DNA of 64,000 nt from Panonychus citri (lineage: Eukaryota; Arthropoda; Arachnida; Trombidiformes; Tetranychidae), in contig NW_026515539.1 in NCBI RefSeq assembly GCF_014898815.1, positions 2,232,001 through 2,296,000 on the forward strand. Direction: 5' to 3'. Of this stretch, positions 1 through 10,242 are shown piece after piece. Every line of letters starts with the position of its first letter. Position 1 is the stretch's first letter. The translations under genes were made by a program, and so were the position numbers. The notes below the pieces were generated by a model. It saw nothing but the letters and a program-made list of their open reading frames with translations, had not been told where the DNA came from and did no database searches.

Positions 1-3000
1 ACTAAAGTTGCATTGCTCAAGTTCAATAAAATCTGATCGTCCATCCATTCTGAGTTTCGGACACTTTATTGCTCAATGTTCAGTAGATTGAGTCGCTAAA
101 GGATGACATTTTGTTGTAATTTTCAATTGATTGAACATCATTATCAATATAAGTAAATAAAAATGGATGGACTCTAATTCTTAGACATTGCTATGCGATT
201 TTCTAATTGTGCCTCTCAAAAGTTTTGATGTTGAATGAGGAAGACGAAAGTGAAAGAGAAAGCTAAAGAAGTAAGAGAAAAGTAATGGAAAAGTAATTAT
301 GATCAAGCGTAAGAGGCTAATAATGATAATCTTTCTCTCAATAATCGTAATTTGTCGCAACCGAGCCCTTGATTAATAAAAACGATTGATACATTGATGA
401 AAAAACTCTAATGTTTTGTTAATTTTTCATTACAGATTGATAAACAAATAGAAACACATCATCATCACTGACTGCATCCTCATCATAATTACCTTAATCA
501 TCTCGATTCTCTACATCATAACAAATAAAATGAATCAAATTATGGAAACTGTTTGATTGGTTGAGTCTAATGCTTTGTTCCTCTTTAACTACAGATTGAT
601 GAACAAAAAAACATATCATCAACTAAATCCTTATTGTCAAGCTCTTCAGGAGAAGGCAAAGGCAAGGCTTTGCAAGGGCAGATTTGAAAATTGAAAATGA
701 AAATAACAAACATATTTTACATTTTAAGAAGCCCACTCATAAAGTGACGTTCGCAATAATCAATTGCAAAATAGCAACAATAAAAATTAGTGATAGTTTT
801 GATAATGAGAAACCGTCATAAACATAGAATAACGACGTGAAATATTGGATTTTACCAAACAATAAATTATTATATCCCAAATTTTGCACAAAAGAATTTT
901 CATTAACAAAATAATCGCAATCTGAAAAATTCTGCAAATACAAAATGAAAAATTTAAACATATGTATTGTTAACCTTGCTGCACTAAAAGATTTGATTTA
1001 CGTTCGTGTAGTTTAGGCTGTTTAAACTAGCAAATTCTGGAAATGAATATTTGTATGATAAAATTCTTACGCAATATGTGCAGGCAAGAAAGCTCGCATT
1101 AGATAAATCAGATCATGATTATTTGTCAATACAGAAAAGAACTATGCAGCCTAGATTTTTTAATATTCAGGCATCCTGTACAAATTCCTTGGTATTTGCT
1201 CAATAGCGTAAGCTGTCTTGCTAATTTTTCAAACAGGCTTATGGATTAATAGGAATTTATAGAGTGATGAAGAGTGCTATTAGAGAAATGACATTTCCTG
1301 CATATATATTTTCACTGACAAGTGCCATATAACGAAATTATAGCGTTTGCCTGTAGCTATTGTGAAACTTCTATTATTAATATAATCTAGTCTTATTTGT
1401 ATGTTAATAAACAACTTACATTAATGGTCAGTTTGAGAGACTCCGCACACACAACTAGACGGAACCAATATAATTATTTAATTAATAACTTGATTATTTT
1501 TCCGAAACTATGCCAAATTCAGTATCAATCTTCAATTCTCAGGCCATTAAAGTGCTGTAATTGTTGTTATTCAGCCTTTTTGATGCAATTTTTTATTTCT
1601 ACTTATAGTCTATCAGCCCCATAATTTAACATTCATCTTGTGTGTCGCAGTTTGTGAAAGTGACGTTCGCAATATTTAATTGCAAAATAGCAACAGTAAT
1701 AACAATTGCTGATAGTTTTGATGCTGAGAAACCTTTATATACGCAGAATAAAAAGTGAGTGAAGGCTTACGTGTAACGCGAAATCAACTTCCGTGCAATT
1801 TGAAATAATGCACAATCTGATTCTTCAGAGCAAATCAATATTTTGTCTGATTAAAACTTCTTTATAATGTACCGTTCGGTCAAAATTGGACATTTAAACT
1901 TGAATTGCTTTTTGATAATATTTCAAGGAAGTGCATAAATGCAGATAAAGTTTTGTACAGTTGCACGTAAATTTTTTTTATTGATAACTAATAGTAAAAG
2001 TAAATTCACACCACTCCTTTGCAAATATGCTCTTGATGTCTTCTATCGTATTCAAGAGACGCCATACCAAGCTTCAGTGTACCTAAGGTTCACTGTACCC
2101 GAAATCGCATATTATTTTTAGCCTTTCTCAACGTCTAGTGACCCATACTGGATACTTATTAATTGATAGAAGGGTAAATGGACAAGGAGCGGACTTGTGA
2201 CATCGGTAAACAGATTCCATGACACTAATCTTCCCTGAATCATTTTTGAGAATTTGATCAAAAGTACACTCTGTAAAAAATGTACTTTTCGGTTGCGAGT
2301 TTTATCATCATCTAACATCAACACATTTGCCATCTCTGCTGCATCAAATTGCATAAAAAGGCTGAATAACAACAATTGCAGCACTTTAATGGCCTGAGAA
2401 AGGAAAATTAATACTGATTGAAGATGATGAGTTGTAGTAGTTTCCAGTAGCTGTAGCAGTGATGTTGTTGTTAAAGTGATGGTGTTGGTAGTGATGGTGA
2501 CGGGGGAAAGATGTTGATTAGTATTTAAAAGGAAAGGAAAGGCTAATTTCACCACTCTCTAATACGGTCTAATAGAGTATTAATACAGTAATTAGTTAAA
2601 ATATTGATAAGAAATTGCATCAGGAAAAAAGTTGAATAACAACAGTTGCAGCACTTGGCTTGATATCTGAAATTGATTCTGATTGAAGATAATAACTGAA
2701 TAAAAATAAACCTTTCTGTCAAGTAATATACTGAAATTAGTACGTTGTATTTAAAAGCATTAGTGAGAACTTGAATGAACTAATTTTCTCTTCTCTTACT
2801 TTTCAGCTTTCTATTCCCTCTTAAATACTAATCAACATCTTTCCACCGTCACCATCACTCATCCCACCACCACCAGCGTCACTACCAACACCATCACTCT
2901 AACAACAACATGCCCGCTACAACTACTGTTAACTAATAAAACTTATTATCTTCAATCAGTATCAATCTTCAATTCTCAGGCCATTAAAGTGCTGCAATTG

Positions 3001-4080
3001 TTGTTATTCAGCCTTTTTCTTGATGAAATTTCTTATTTTAACTTATAGTCTATCAGTCGTTAATTAATACCAATGTCAATCATTTTTTTCAGCCAAACGT
3101 TTTCTTCTGTAATATTACTGATTGTGATATTCGCTACTTCATAATCTCCACGATCATGTTTAATTCTCGTGATTGCTAAAGAAGATAATGCGGATTGAAG
3201 CAAAAGACAGTAGTTAAGCCTTCTTGTTATTCATCCTTGCACTGGATGATGCACTTAAAGGTCCGAACGAAATCCGAAAAAGAAAAAGGATGACTTAGTG
3301 TGAGCACGAAGATGATTGACTTAGAGACTAAACTAGCTTTGGTTCGTAAATGCGTCAACAAGCATCATCAATGATATTCACTTTTTATGTTATTTCCTAT
3401 TATTATTATCATTAAAAAAATTTTCTCTCCTTACGCGATTATTAACTCAACATCAATTTTCAATCGAAGTTTCAACTGATTGATCATCTTCAATTTTCCA
3501 TTTTCCATTGTCCATAATTGTTTATATTCCATTGAGTAAAATAATCTCTCTCTTTACCTCATCAGTTATTAACTAGTAGCTATTTATAACATAGATCCTG
3601 TTAAGAATTCATTTAACTGCAATCAATTTGTTTCGATAACATAATAATAACATTTCCGTAATATTTAACATTTAACTACAGATGAAATCTGCAGCTCATC
3701 CAGGTGGAGGAAAGTTTTTGACTAATTGTTTAATAATTTTATTTGTATTATTGTGTTTAAAGTAAATATTTATCCACGAGAAATCCCATTAAATAGCAAA
3801 AAATTAGGGTGAAATGTGTTGATTTAAATAGCAACATTTGCATTTCTGATTTAAATAACATTATCAATTCATTTATTGTAATGTTCGGTTTAGTGAGCGA
3901 ATGCTGTTGAAAAATGTAAAATTTGTATTTCCGACTTTATGCCGATATTTTGAAAAAAGTAAAATAGTTATGATCATATTTTTTTGTATTCTATACAACA
4001 ACAAATCAAAACTATTACGCCGTTGAATTTAGTTATTTTCTCTTTTTTTCTATAAATCCATATCGTTTTTCTTATACCTT
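1..4080. repeat. Dispersed repeat graveyard, no gene seen
   Basis: No convincing coding region. The stretch is a patchwork of related repeats. One family is at 320-460 and again at 7470-7635, with a reverse copy near 5335-5400; each ends in an ACAGATTRATAAACAAATAG-type motif. A second is at about 477-560 and 6832-6915. A third is at 738-833 and 1656-1756 and begins around GTGACGTTCGCAAT. A fourth, about 240 bp, is reverse at 2311-2555 and forward at 2815-3062, with partial copies at 1505-1620 (+) and 2600-2700 (-). Open frames here, such as the threonine-rich one at 2118-2555, are translations of these repeats. The family is unknown to me; non-autonomous transposons are the likely source. Confidence 0.6.
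3325..3625 (+). repeat. Direct repeat, copy 1 (partner at 4928-5240)
   Basis: This ~300-bp block, from GACTTAGAG...CTAGCTTTGGTTCGTAA to GTTAAGAATTCATTTAA, recurs in the same orientation at 4928-5240 with scattered substitutions and small indels. The two copies bracket the decayed mariner-like transposase. They could be a duplicated segment or two copies of one dispersed repeat. Confidence 0.65.
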
Positions 4081-4625
4081 GTGAATATCATGCGTACCAG
4101 AATTCCTGATAACCAACGGAAGTTCATTGTATGCCACTATGGTGTAACAAGAAATGCTTCGGAAGTTCAAAGAAGATTTATTCAACAGTTTAAAGATACA
4201 TCAGTGCCTACCATAACGTCAATAAACCGACTTTGGGAGAAGTTTGATAGAACTGGATCAATACACGATGATTTGTCCGGAAATGTCGGGCGCCCAGCAA
4301 CTGTAGTTACACCAGACAATGTGCAAAAAGTGCAAGAGTATTTCAGAAAAAAGACAGCCAACAATCAGAAAGTGTTCAGCTGAGCTGCAAATTAATGCAA
4401 CCGCTGTTTGGAAAATTTTGCATGAACAGCTCAACTTCAAAGCTTACAAAATACAAAAGGTACGCTTTTTAAACAATGATTAAAAAGAAAGACGCTTGCA
4501 GTTTGCCTAAAAAGACTTCGAAAAATTGACGTAAATGAAATAGACCCAATGAAAATATAATTTACTGATGAAAGCCATGTTTACTTACATGGGGTCGTAA
4601 ATAAACAAAACTATAGAATTTATAT
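4081..4625 (+). pseudogene. Decayed Tc1/mariner (IS630)-type transposase fragment
   Basis: The first open part (4081-4383, about 100 codons; likely first ATG at 4090) has the helix-turn-helix region typical of mariner-like transposases: a motif like KFIVCHYGVTRNASEVQRRF, then NRLWEKFDRTGSIHDD and GRPATVVTPDNV. After a stop near 4381 another frame continues with an AVWKILHEQLNFKAYKIQK-like stretch (about 4390-4460). A third frame near 4560-4620 carries FTDESHVYLHG followed by VNKQNYR, which fits the catalytic-aspartate region of the DDE/D domain. At least two frame breaks and no third catalytic block make it non-functional. No terminal repeats were recognised. Confidence 0.75.
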
Positions 4626-4927
4626 TTTCATAATATATTAAAGAGATATAAGAGATAAAAATATTGTGCATTTTGCAAGTTGCGATTTTTCATCCATTTT
4701 GACATAATCAAGGGGCTTACGCTTCTCATTTATCAGTCCTCTGATGTTACGGTAACTAGAAAAATTATTCAAGTTGTCTTATATTATTGACTCAATTACA
4801 ATGCAATCAAAGTTGCATACTTATATATCAACTAGAATAATATTTTTATTAACGCGATTATCAACTTCAATTCTCGTTCCAATCATTTCAATCCTCAATC
4901 TAGTGGGAGCGCTGAAATTTATTGACT

Positions 4928-5240
4928 TAGAGGCGGAACTAGCTTTACTTCGTAACTGCGTCAACGAGCATCATCAATGATATTCACTTTTTATGTTCTT
5001 TCTAATTGTTATTATCATTAACATTTTTTTTCTCTTCTTACTCGGTTATTAACTCAACTTCAATTCTCAATCAAAGTTTCAACTGATTGTTCATTTTCCA
5101 TTTTCCATTGTCCATATTTGTTTATATTCCATCGACTAAAATAATTTCTCTCTCTATTTCTCCTTTTCTCTCTTTACCGCATTATCTATTCTCGGGTATT
5201 GATAACACGGATCATGTTAAGAATTCATTTAATTGCAATA
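4928..5240 (+). repeat. Direct repeat, copy 2 (partner at 3325-3625)
   Basis: Same sequence family and orientation as 3325-3625. It runs from GACTTAGAGGCGGAACTAGC to GTTAAGAATTCATTTAATTGC. Confidence 0.65.
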
Positions 5241-5399
5241 AAGTTGTTTCAATAGTTTGATTCATTTTATTTGTTGTGATGCAGATAATTGATCTGATGA
5301 AGGGCATTAGGATGAGGATACACAGTCGAAGATGTGTTTCTATTTGTTTATCAATCTGTAATTAAAAATTCACAAAACAGAATTTTTTCATCAATGTAT

Positions 5400-5880
5400 C
5401 ACCACCGTCACTACTAACACCATCCCTCTAAGAACAGCATTACTACTACAACTATACTATTAACTACTACAACTTATCATCTTCAATCAGTATCAATCTT
5501 CAATTTTCAGGCTATCAAAGTGCTGCAACTGTTGTTATTCAATCTTTTTCCTGATGCAATTTTTATTAATATTTTCACTCATTACTGTATTAATACTGTA
5601 TTAGAGAGTGGTGAAATTAGCCTTTCCTTTCCTCTTAAATACTAATCAACATCTTTCCACCGTCACCATCACTCATCCCACCACCACCAGCGTCACTACC
5701 AACACCATCACTCTAACAACAACATTACCGCTACAACTACACTGTTAACACTACTACAACTTATCATCTTCAATCAGTATCAATCTTCAATTCTCAGGCT
5801 ATTAACAGGCTGTAATTGTTGTTATTAAGTCTTTTTTTGGTGCAATTTCTTATTTTAACTTATAGTCTATCAGCCGGTAA
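5400..5880 (+). repeat. Two tandem copies of the ~240-bp dispersed repeat
   Basis: A partial copy (about 5400-5600) is followed by a fuller one (about 5628-5878). Both share the CACCATCACT...ACAACAACAT block, the TATCAATCTTCAATT(C/T)TCAGG block and (second copy) the CTTATAGTCTATCAG end seen at 2815-3062 and in reverse at 2311-2555. The sequence is (ACC/ATC)-rich and encodes nothing recognisable. Confidence 0.6.
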
Positions 5881-6559
5881 TTTGAAATAATAATAAGAGA
5901 AAGAGAAATTGCAAAGATTTTAAAAAATTTTCTTCATCTTTTTGCCGTCATCTGGTTGCCAAAAAACACAAACACAATGTATTTAGTGTAATTTTCAGTG
6001 GAATGGTTTAATTTCCAATGAAAAGCTAGCCAACACGGTTAAAAATAGAATAAGTCATTTCCCTCATAGTCATACCCTTGACTAGTATATTTACCTCGAG
6101 AGTTATATGCATAACAAATATTATAGTTATCAAAGTTCATCACGATGAGGCTGTACTCCATTTTGTGTTCCTATTTGTTTATCAATTTTAATTAAGTTAG
6201 CAAAACATTAAGATTCTCCATAATTTAACAATCGTTTCATTCATTCTGCTGTCTGTCAAGAGTTTGAATTATTGTCCTCCTAAGGTCAAGTGTTGTAAAA
6301 AGTCGAAGGAATAGTTATGCCATTCAGCTGTAAATTTTGAAATTTTCATTGATAAATTGAATGCATATTTACATTTGTTGATTGAGCAAGAAAGGGCTCT
6401 TAGTCCTAAAAAGATAAAAAAAGAAATGGTAGAAGCGTGTCTTTTGGCATCTGTGTTAAGTTTACTCTAGGCAGGGATTCTTTTCGCTCGCTTGCTTCTT
6501 CATCTTCATTAGCAAAAGAAAAAGGAAAGGGTAAGCTCAAACGTCAAAAAATATCATCA

Positions 6560-6840
6560 TTTTTTTTCTCTCTGCTTTCGTCCAGTGGTTAGCACCCAGA
6601 GACCGTCTCATCATTTGTCTTGCTAAATTTAAAGCTCTAAGTTCGACTTCTAACAGAGGCGAGTACTAATGCTTTGATCCTGCATTTGGGAAAGAGAAGC
6701 CTCTAGCGTGGGACTAGGCCTAAAAATAACCCTACAATCCTTCCCTCGGATCCGTTATCTATATACAGCCGATTGAATGGACTAGCTAAAATAGGTGGAA
6801 TGCAGCACTATAAAAGCCGTGTATTCCCTGTATCCTCATC
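6560..6840 (+). repeat. tRNA-derived SINE-like sequence
   Basis: The 5' part resembles the internal RNA polymerase III promoter of a tRNA. An A-box-like AGTGGTTAGCACC lies near 6583-6598 and a B-box-like AAGTTCGACTTC near 6638-6650, about 50 bp apart. The tRNA fold itself is degenerate. The downstream part (AGCCTCTAGCGTGGGACTAGG and beyond) is non-tRNA sequence, the usual SINE head-plus-body layout. Only one copy is visible here, so its repetitive nature is inferred. Confidence 0.5.
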
Positions 6841-7666
6841 ATAATTACCTTCATCATCTCAATTATCTGCATAATAAGAAATGAAATGAATCAAATTATG
6901 GAAACAACTTGATTGAATTCTCAACAGGATCCATATTATCAATACCAGAGAAAAGACGATGAGACAGATATGTTTCCATCCGATTTATATTACAAATCGG
7001 TTTTATTTCTATAATGAGGTGAGAGAGAGATTATTTTAGTTGATATAATAAAATACAATACATAAAAAGGAAAGCTGCAGAAGTAAAAGGAAAGAGCCTT
7101 TGGTTAACACGATGAAACTGAAACTGAAATTGTTCCAATCGAGGATTTACTAAGTAGGCTCTTCCTAGTGTAAAATTAAATAAAAAATTTTGTCTCATCA
7201 CAGCGATTTTCTAGGTTTCTACATATCTTGTATTTATAAAATTGTGCAGCATATCATTTCGATTTTATTTCGTATTCATCTTGAGTCTAGAAGTAGAAAT
7301 AGCTGCATTTATATATCTTTGTTGTAATATTATAAAAGATGAAAAGGAAGGCTAAAGAAGTAAAAGGAAAAAACAGCTTGTTGTTTTTCAACGATTGAGA
7401 GATGTTAATAGCTTTTAAGATTACAGATAAAGGGAAATAGCTAAAATTGAAAGAAATATTAGATACTAATCTCAATCATTGTCATCTCTCTATCAATAAC
7501 CGTAATTACAGAGTAGTATTTAAATACAATGTACAATTTGTATACAAATTGATGAATAGAACAATTGATACATTGATGAAAAACTCCGATGTTTTGTGTA
7601 TTTTTAATTACAGATTAATAAACAAATAGAAACGTTAACCTCGAAACTTTTAGTACAAAGTCGGCA
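6841..7666. other. Repeat-derived flank, no gene seen
   Basis: Contains second copies of repeats seen at 477-560 (here 6832-6915) and 320-460 (here about 7470-7635). No promoter, signal-peptide exon or other coding part of the following LRR frame was found, so the LRR gene appears to lack its natural 5' end. Confidence 0.45.
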
Positions 7667-8425
7667 ATGGCAAAAAATATCATAACGAGGATTGATATCA
7701 TATTTGCCGAATATTTTTCATATTTGCTGATCAACCGAATTGAGGTGATTGAGAATGAGGCACTGGCGAGTTTGGCTAATCTTGCACTTCTCAACATTCA
7801 GGGTAATAAGTTGATCGAAATGTCTGATTCTCTATCCAAGTTTCCGTCCTCATTGAAATATCTTCAACTCAATAACAACACAATCTACACTGTACACAAT
7901 GATTCGTTAACAGGCCAGTCTGGCCTCGAAATCCTGGTTAAATGGAATAAAATTCAAAAGTTGACTAAACAAGTTTTCGCTTCGTGTTCAGGGTTACAAA
8001 AGTTGTATCTCGAAAATAATGAGATCTCATCAATTGAAGTTGGAACATTTGAATCTCTAAGCCAACTGATTTACTTGAACCTCGAGAACAATAATCTTAA
8101 TCACTTGTCGGAAGGTGTTTTTCGTGGTGTCACCTCATTAGCAAAGCTCTACCTATCAGGTAATCACTTGATGGACATTGAGCCAGCAAGTTTCAGTTCG
8201 TTGTCATTGTCATTAAGATATTTGTCAATGTCTAACAATCAGCTGTACGTTATACGAAATAATTTTTTCACCAATCTTTCAAATCTTGATGAACTCTATC
8301 TGTCTAATGTTATGGTAGAGGAAATTGACCACTTTCCATACACTCTTGACCCTGGGTCACTTGTTAATCTTAAACATCTTAAGTTTCTTGATTTATCTAA
8401 TAATGTGATGAGATATATTTCAACT
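7667..8425 (+). pseudogene. LRR protein, 5' piece (interrupted by Polinton)
   Basis: Encodes about 253 residues made of leucine-rich repeats with a mostly 24-residue period and the consensus LxxLxLxxNxLxxLxxxxF. Examples are LIYLNLENNNLNHLSEGVF and LAKLYLSGNHL. LRRs of this extracellular type form curved solenoids for protein binding; the partner is unknown. No signal peptide precedes the repeats and the upstream DNA is repetitive, so the N-terminus is probably missing. The frame reads ...RYIST at 8425 and then enters the Polinton, meeting a stop at 8432-8434. The same frame resumes at 23549-23567 and 31729-32165. With both insertions and one duplication copy of each removed, 402 codons are open without a break. 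Confidence 0.8.
8420..8425. repeat. Target site duplication TCAACT, left of Polinton
   Basis: TCAACT immediately precedes the left terminus AGTAGTTA. The identical hexamer immediately follows the right terminus at 23549-23554. Six-base duplications are the Polinton hallmark. Confidence 0.9.
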
Positions 8426-8900
8426 AGTAGTTAGACAAAGACCGGTTCTGACACAAGTGTCCATACTAGCACAAAGTGTCCATACTAGCACAGGGTTTCT
8501 AGCACAAGTGTCCATACTGGACCAAACTTTTAGCGGGAAATTCAAACATTTTCTGGAAATAATACCAACATTCGATGACCTTATTTCAGGTCAATTTTTG
8601 GCGGGAAATTCAAATAGTTTCAAAAGATTCTGGAACTAATACCAACATTCGATGGCTTTATTTACGAACATAATTTCAGCGGGAAATTTTTAAATAGAAC
8701 CAACATTTACTGTACTTAACTCTGAACTAACATTCAGTGAACTTCTACTCTATAAAGTGTCACTTCTGGATCAAAGTGTCCATACTAGCACAGGGATTTC
8801 TAGCACAAGTGTCCACTCTGGATCAAAGTGTCCATACTGGACCAACTTTTTACCGGGAACTTCAAATTTATTCCAAAAGATTCTAAGACATATGAGGGTA
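8426..8900 (+). repeat. Left end of Polinton with subterminal repeat arrays
   Basis: Copies of (A)CAAGTGTCCATACTRGNACC-like motifs occur near 8453, 8470, 8503, 8776, 8810 and 8826. Between them (about 8527-8700) lies a roughly 70-bp unit in three imperfect copies, each with GCGGGAAATT and two with ACCAACATTCGATG. The same GTCC(A)TACT motif occurs in inverted orientation at 23430-23520. Such arrays may bind an element-encoded factor or serve in end recognition. Confidence 0.75.
8533..8686. promoter_or_regulatory. Three E2F-type sites (TTTSSCGC) in left end
   Basis: Exact GCGGGAAA octamers, the reverse complement of the E2F consensus form TTTCCCGC, are at 8533-8540, 8601-8608 (in the longer context TTTTTGGCGGGAAA) and 8679-8686. 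They ride on the ~70-bp tandem unit, so they are not fully independent. A fourth exact site, TTTCGCGC, is near the opposite end at 23400-23407. Function is inferred only from the match to the consensus. Confidence 0.4.
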
Positions 8901-9065
8901 TTAGGACAACTTTTGGCAGGAAATTCAAAAGTATAAAAAGAGGATGAGCATTCGATACGATGACCCCCATGAAACATAACATGATTTTACGAATCATCAT
9001 TTTCATAATTATAACAGTCATTTCACTACTAATATTCCGTGCTCTATTTTTTGATAATATTAAAT

Positions 9066-9550
9066 ATGACCAAATCAATCTGGCCTGATTATCGGATCGA
9101 TAATATAGTTTCAATATGGTCAATAGGACCAATAGATATCAAAGTCGATAATACAAATCGAAAGAAAAAATTCAATGCTCAAGTTATACGAACTGATAAT
9201 GGTGTGCTGCTAGTTTTTGCATCAGGAAAAGTTACAGCAACTGGATTCAAAAGTCTACCCATGACAATTCTGACATTAATGGAAACGTTCCCTGATCGTG
9301 AAATAACATTCATTAGAATATCTAATATAACAGCATCAAGTTATAATTCAGTTAGATTCAATACTGAAAAACACTTATATTGTAAGAAAGATACAAGTTA
9401 CGAACCTGAATTATTCCTCAATATACAAAACTCAATGGACTAACGATCATGTACTTCCATACTGGATCAATTGTAATTGTTGGAGCGAAAAGTGTCGAAC
9501 AAATTGAAACTGCGATTGCGCAGTTCATGGACAGAATCAAATCACTATAA
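9066..9550 (+). pseudogene. TATA-binding-protein-like gene, one frame break
   Basis: The first frame (ATG 9066, stop 9441-9443) has an N-terminal lobe with DNIVSIWSIG and LLVFASGKVTATGFKS, close to the TBP core patterns NIVSTVNLG and LIFSSGKMVCTGAKS. It then has TSYEPELF, matching the invariant SSYEPELF before the second TBP lobe. The second lobe continues in another frame from about 9420 to a stop at 9548-9550, with a TBP-like IMYFHTGSIVIVGAKS stretch. The intercalating phenylalanine of each lobe is present in its equivalent place. The break lies around an ACAAAAC run near 9425. TBP bends TATA-box DNA to recruit RNA polymerase; TBP is not a standard Polinton gene. The stop codon overlaps the TATA box at 9546-9553. 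Whether it is active, decayed or an assembly error cannot be told. Confidence 0.75.
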
Positions 9551-9614
9551 ATAGAGATGATCAAGTGAATGAAAGTTCATTTGTCATTTGAACTTTGAAG
9601 AGTAAACATCAAAA
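9546..9614 (+). promoter_or_regulatory. TATA promoter 1 (duplicate of promoter at 10180)
   Basis: TATAAATA at 9546-9553 is followed by GATGATCAAGTGAA, GTTCATTTGTCATT and AACTTTGAA, then an ATG at 9614. The whole ~65-bp block recurs almost unchanged at 10180-10242. It overlaps the stop codon of the TBP-like gene. Confidence 0.7.
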
Positions 9615-10080
9615 TGGGTTGTGTAATCTGAACATAGAATTTTAATGGTCCAATCATCTTTAAAATTTCTCGAAGTGAAAAGTGTAATCGACTGGATATA
9701 CGTTATAGTTATAATAGTTCACCAACTAAATTTGGAATATCGTTAACACCATCAAATTTAAATTTGTATTTAATTTCTACAACAACAAGGACTTACGTAA
9801 TGAACAAGCATTCTTCTATGACGTGCAAATCAAGAGAATCAGGGTGAGACATTAAAATAATGAAAAAGATTCGTATATTCTAACTCCAATGGACTTTTGG
9901 AGAAGTTCCACCATTTGTTCCTGCTGCTCTATTTTTGTTATCGGATCTACCGATCAAACAATTGACTTATACATATTATCTTTATTAACAACTGAAGAGA
10001 ATTTATTAGAACATAAATTCACAGCAATAAGAGTAATAAAGTCGAGCCTGAAAAGTGTTATCTATCCAACCTAGGATTAG
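9614..10080 (+). pseudogene. Degenerate coding remnant behind promoter 1
   Basis: The ATG at 9614 is followed after five codons by a stop, then another. A frame with coding-like composition continues to about 9850, and another open frame lies at 9889-10074 (about 61 codons, cysteine-rich start). I recognise no domain. Its position behind a promoter near-identical to that of the gene at 10242 suggests a decayed sister gene, but the proteins do not look alike by eye. Confidence 0.35.
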
Positions 10081-10179
10081 TTACTGCTGATGATTTACTC
10101 AACACTTCACTAGATCGCTGCACTCACTCGATTCGCTCAGTCCGATCCGAAACTTTTCTGCTCACTCGTCAAACTACAG

Positions 10180-10242
10180 TATAAATAGGGATGATCAAGT
10201 GAACACAAGTTCATTTGTCATTCAAACTTTGAACAGTCAACA
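10180..10242 (+). promoter_or_regulatory. TATA promoter 2, drives gene at 10242
   Basis: TATAAATA at 10180-10187, then GGGATGATCAAGTGAA, AGTTCATTTGTCATTC and AACTTTGAACAGTC, with the gene's ATG at 10242. Near-identical to 9546-9614. The spacing from TATA to ATG (about 62 bp) fits a short 5' leader. Confidence 0.75.

Noticed and set aside
2118..2555. 145-codon threonine-rich open frame on the minus strand
   Set aside because: It coincides with a reverse copy of the ~240-bp dispersed repeat that occurs several times nearby with different frame disruptions.
9066..9550. TBP-like gene as a host gene beside the element
   Set aside because: It lies more than 600 bp inside the left terminus defined by the duplication, and its stop overlaps a promoter block repeated upstream of a Polinton gene.
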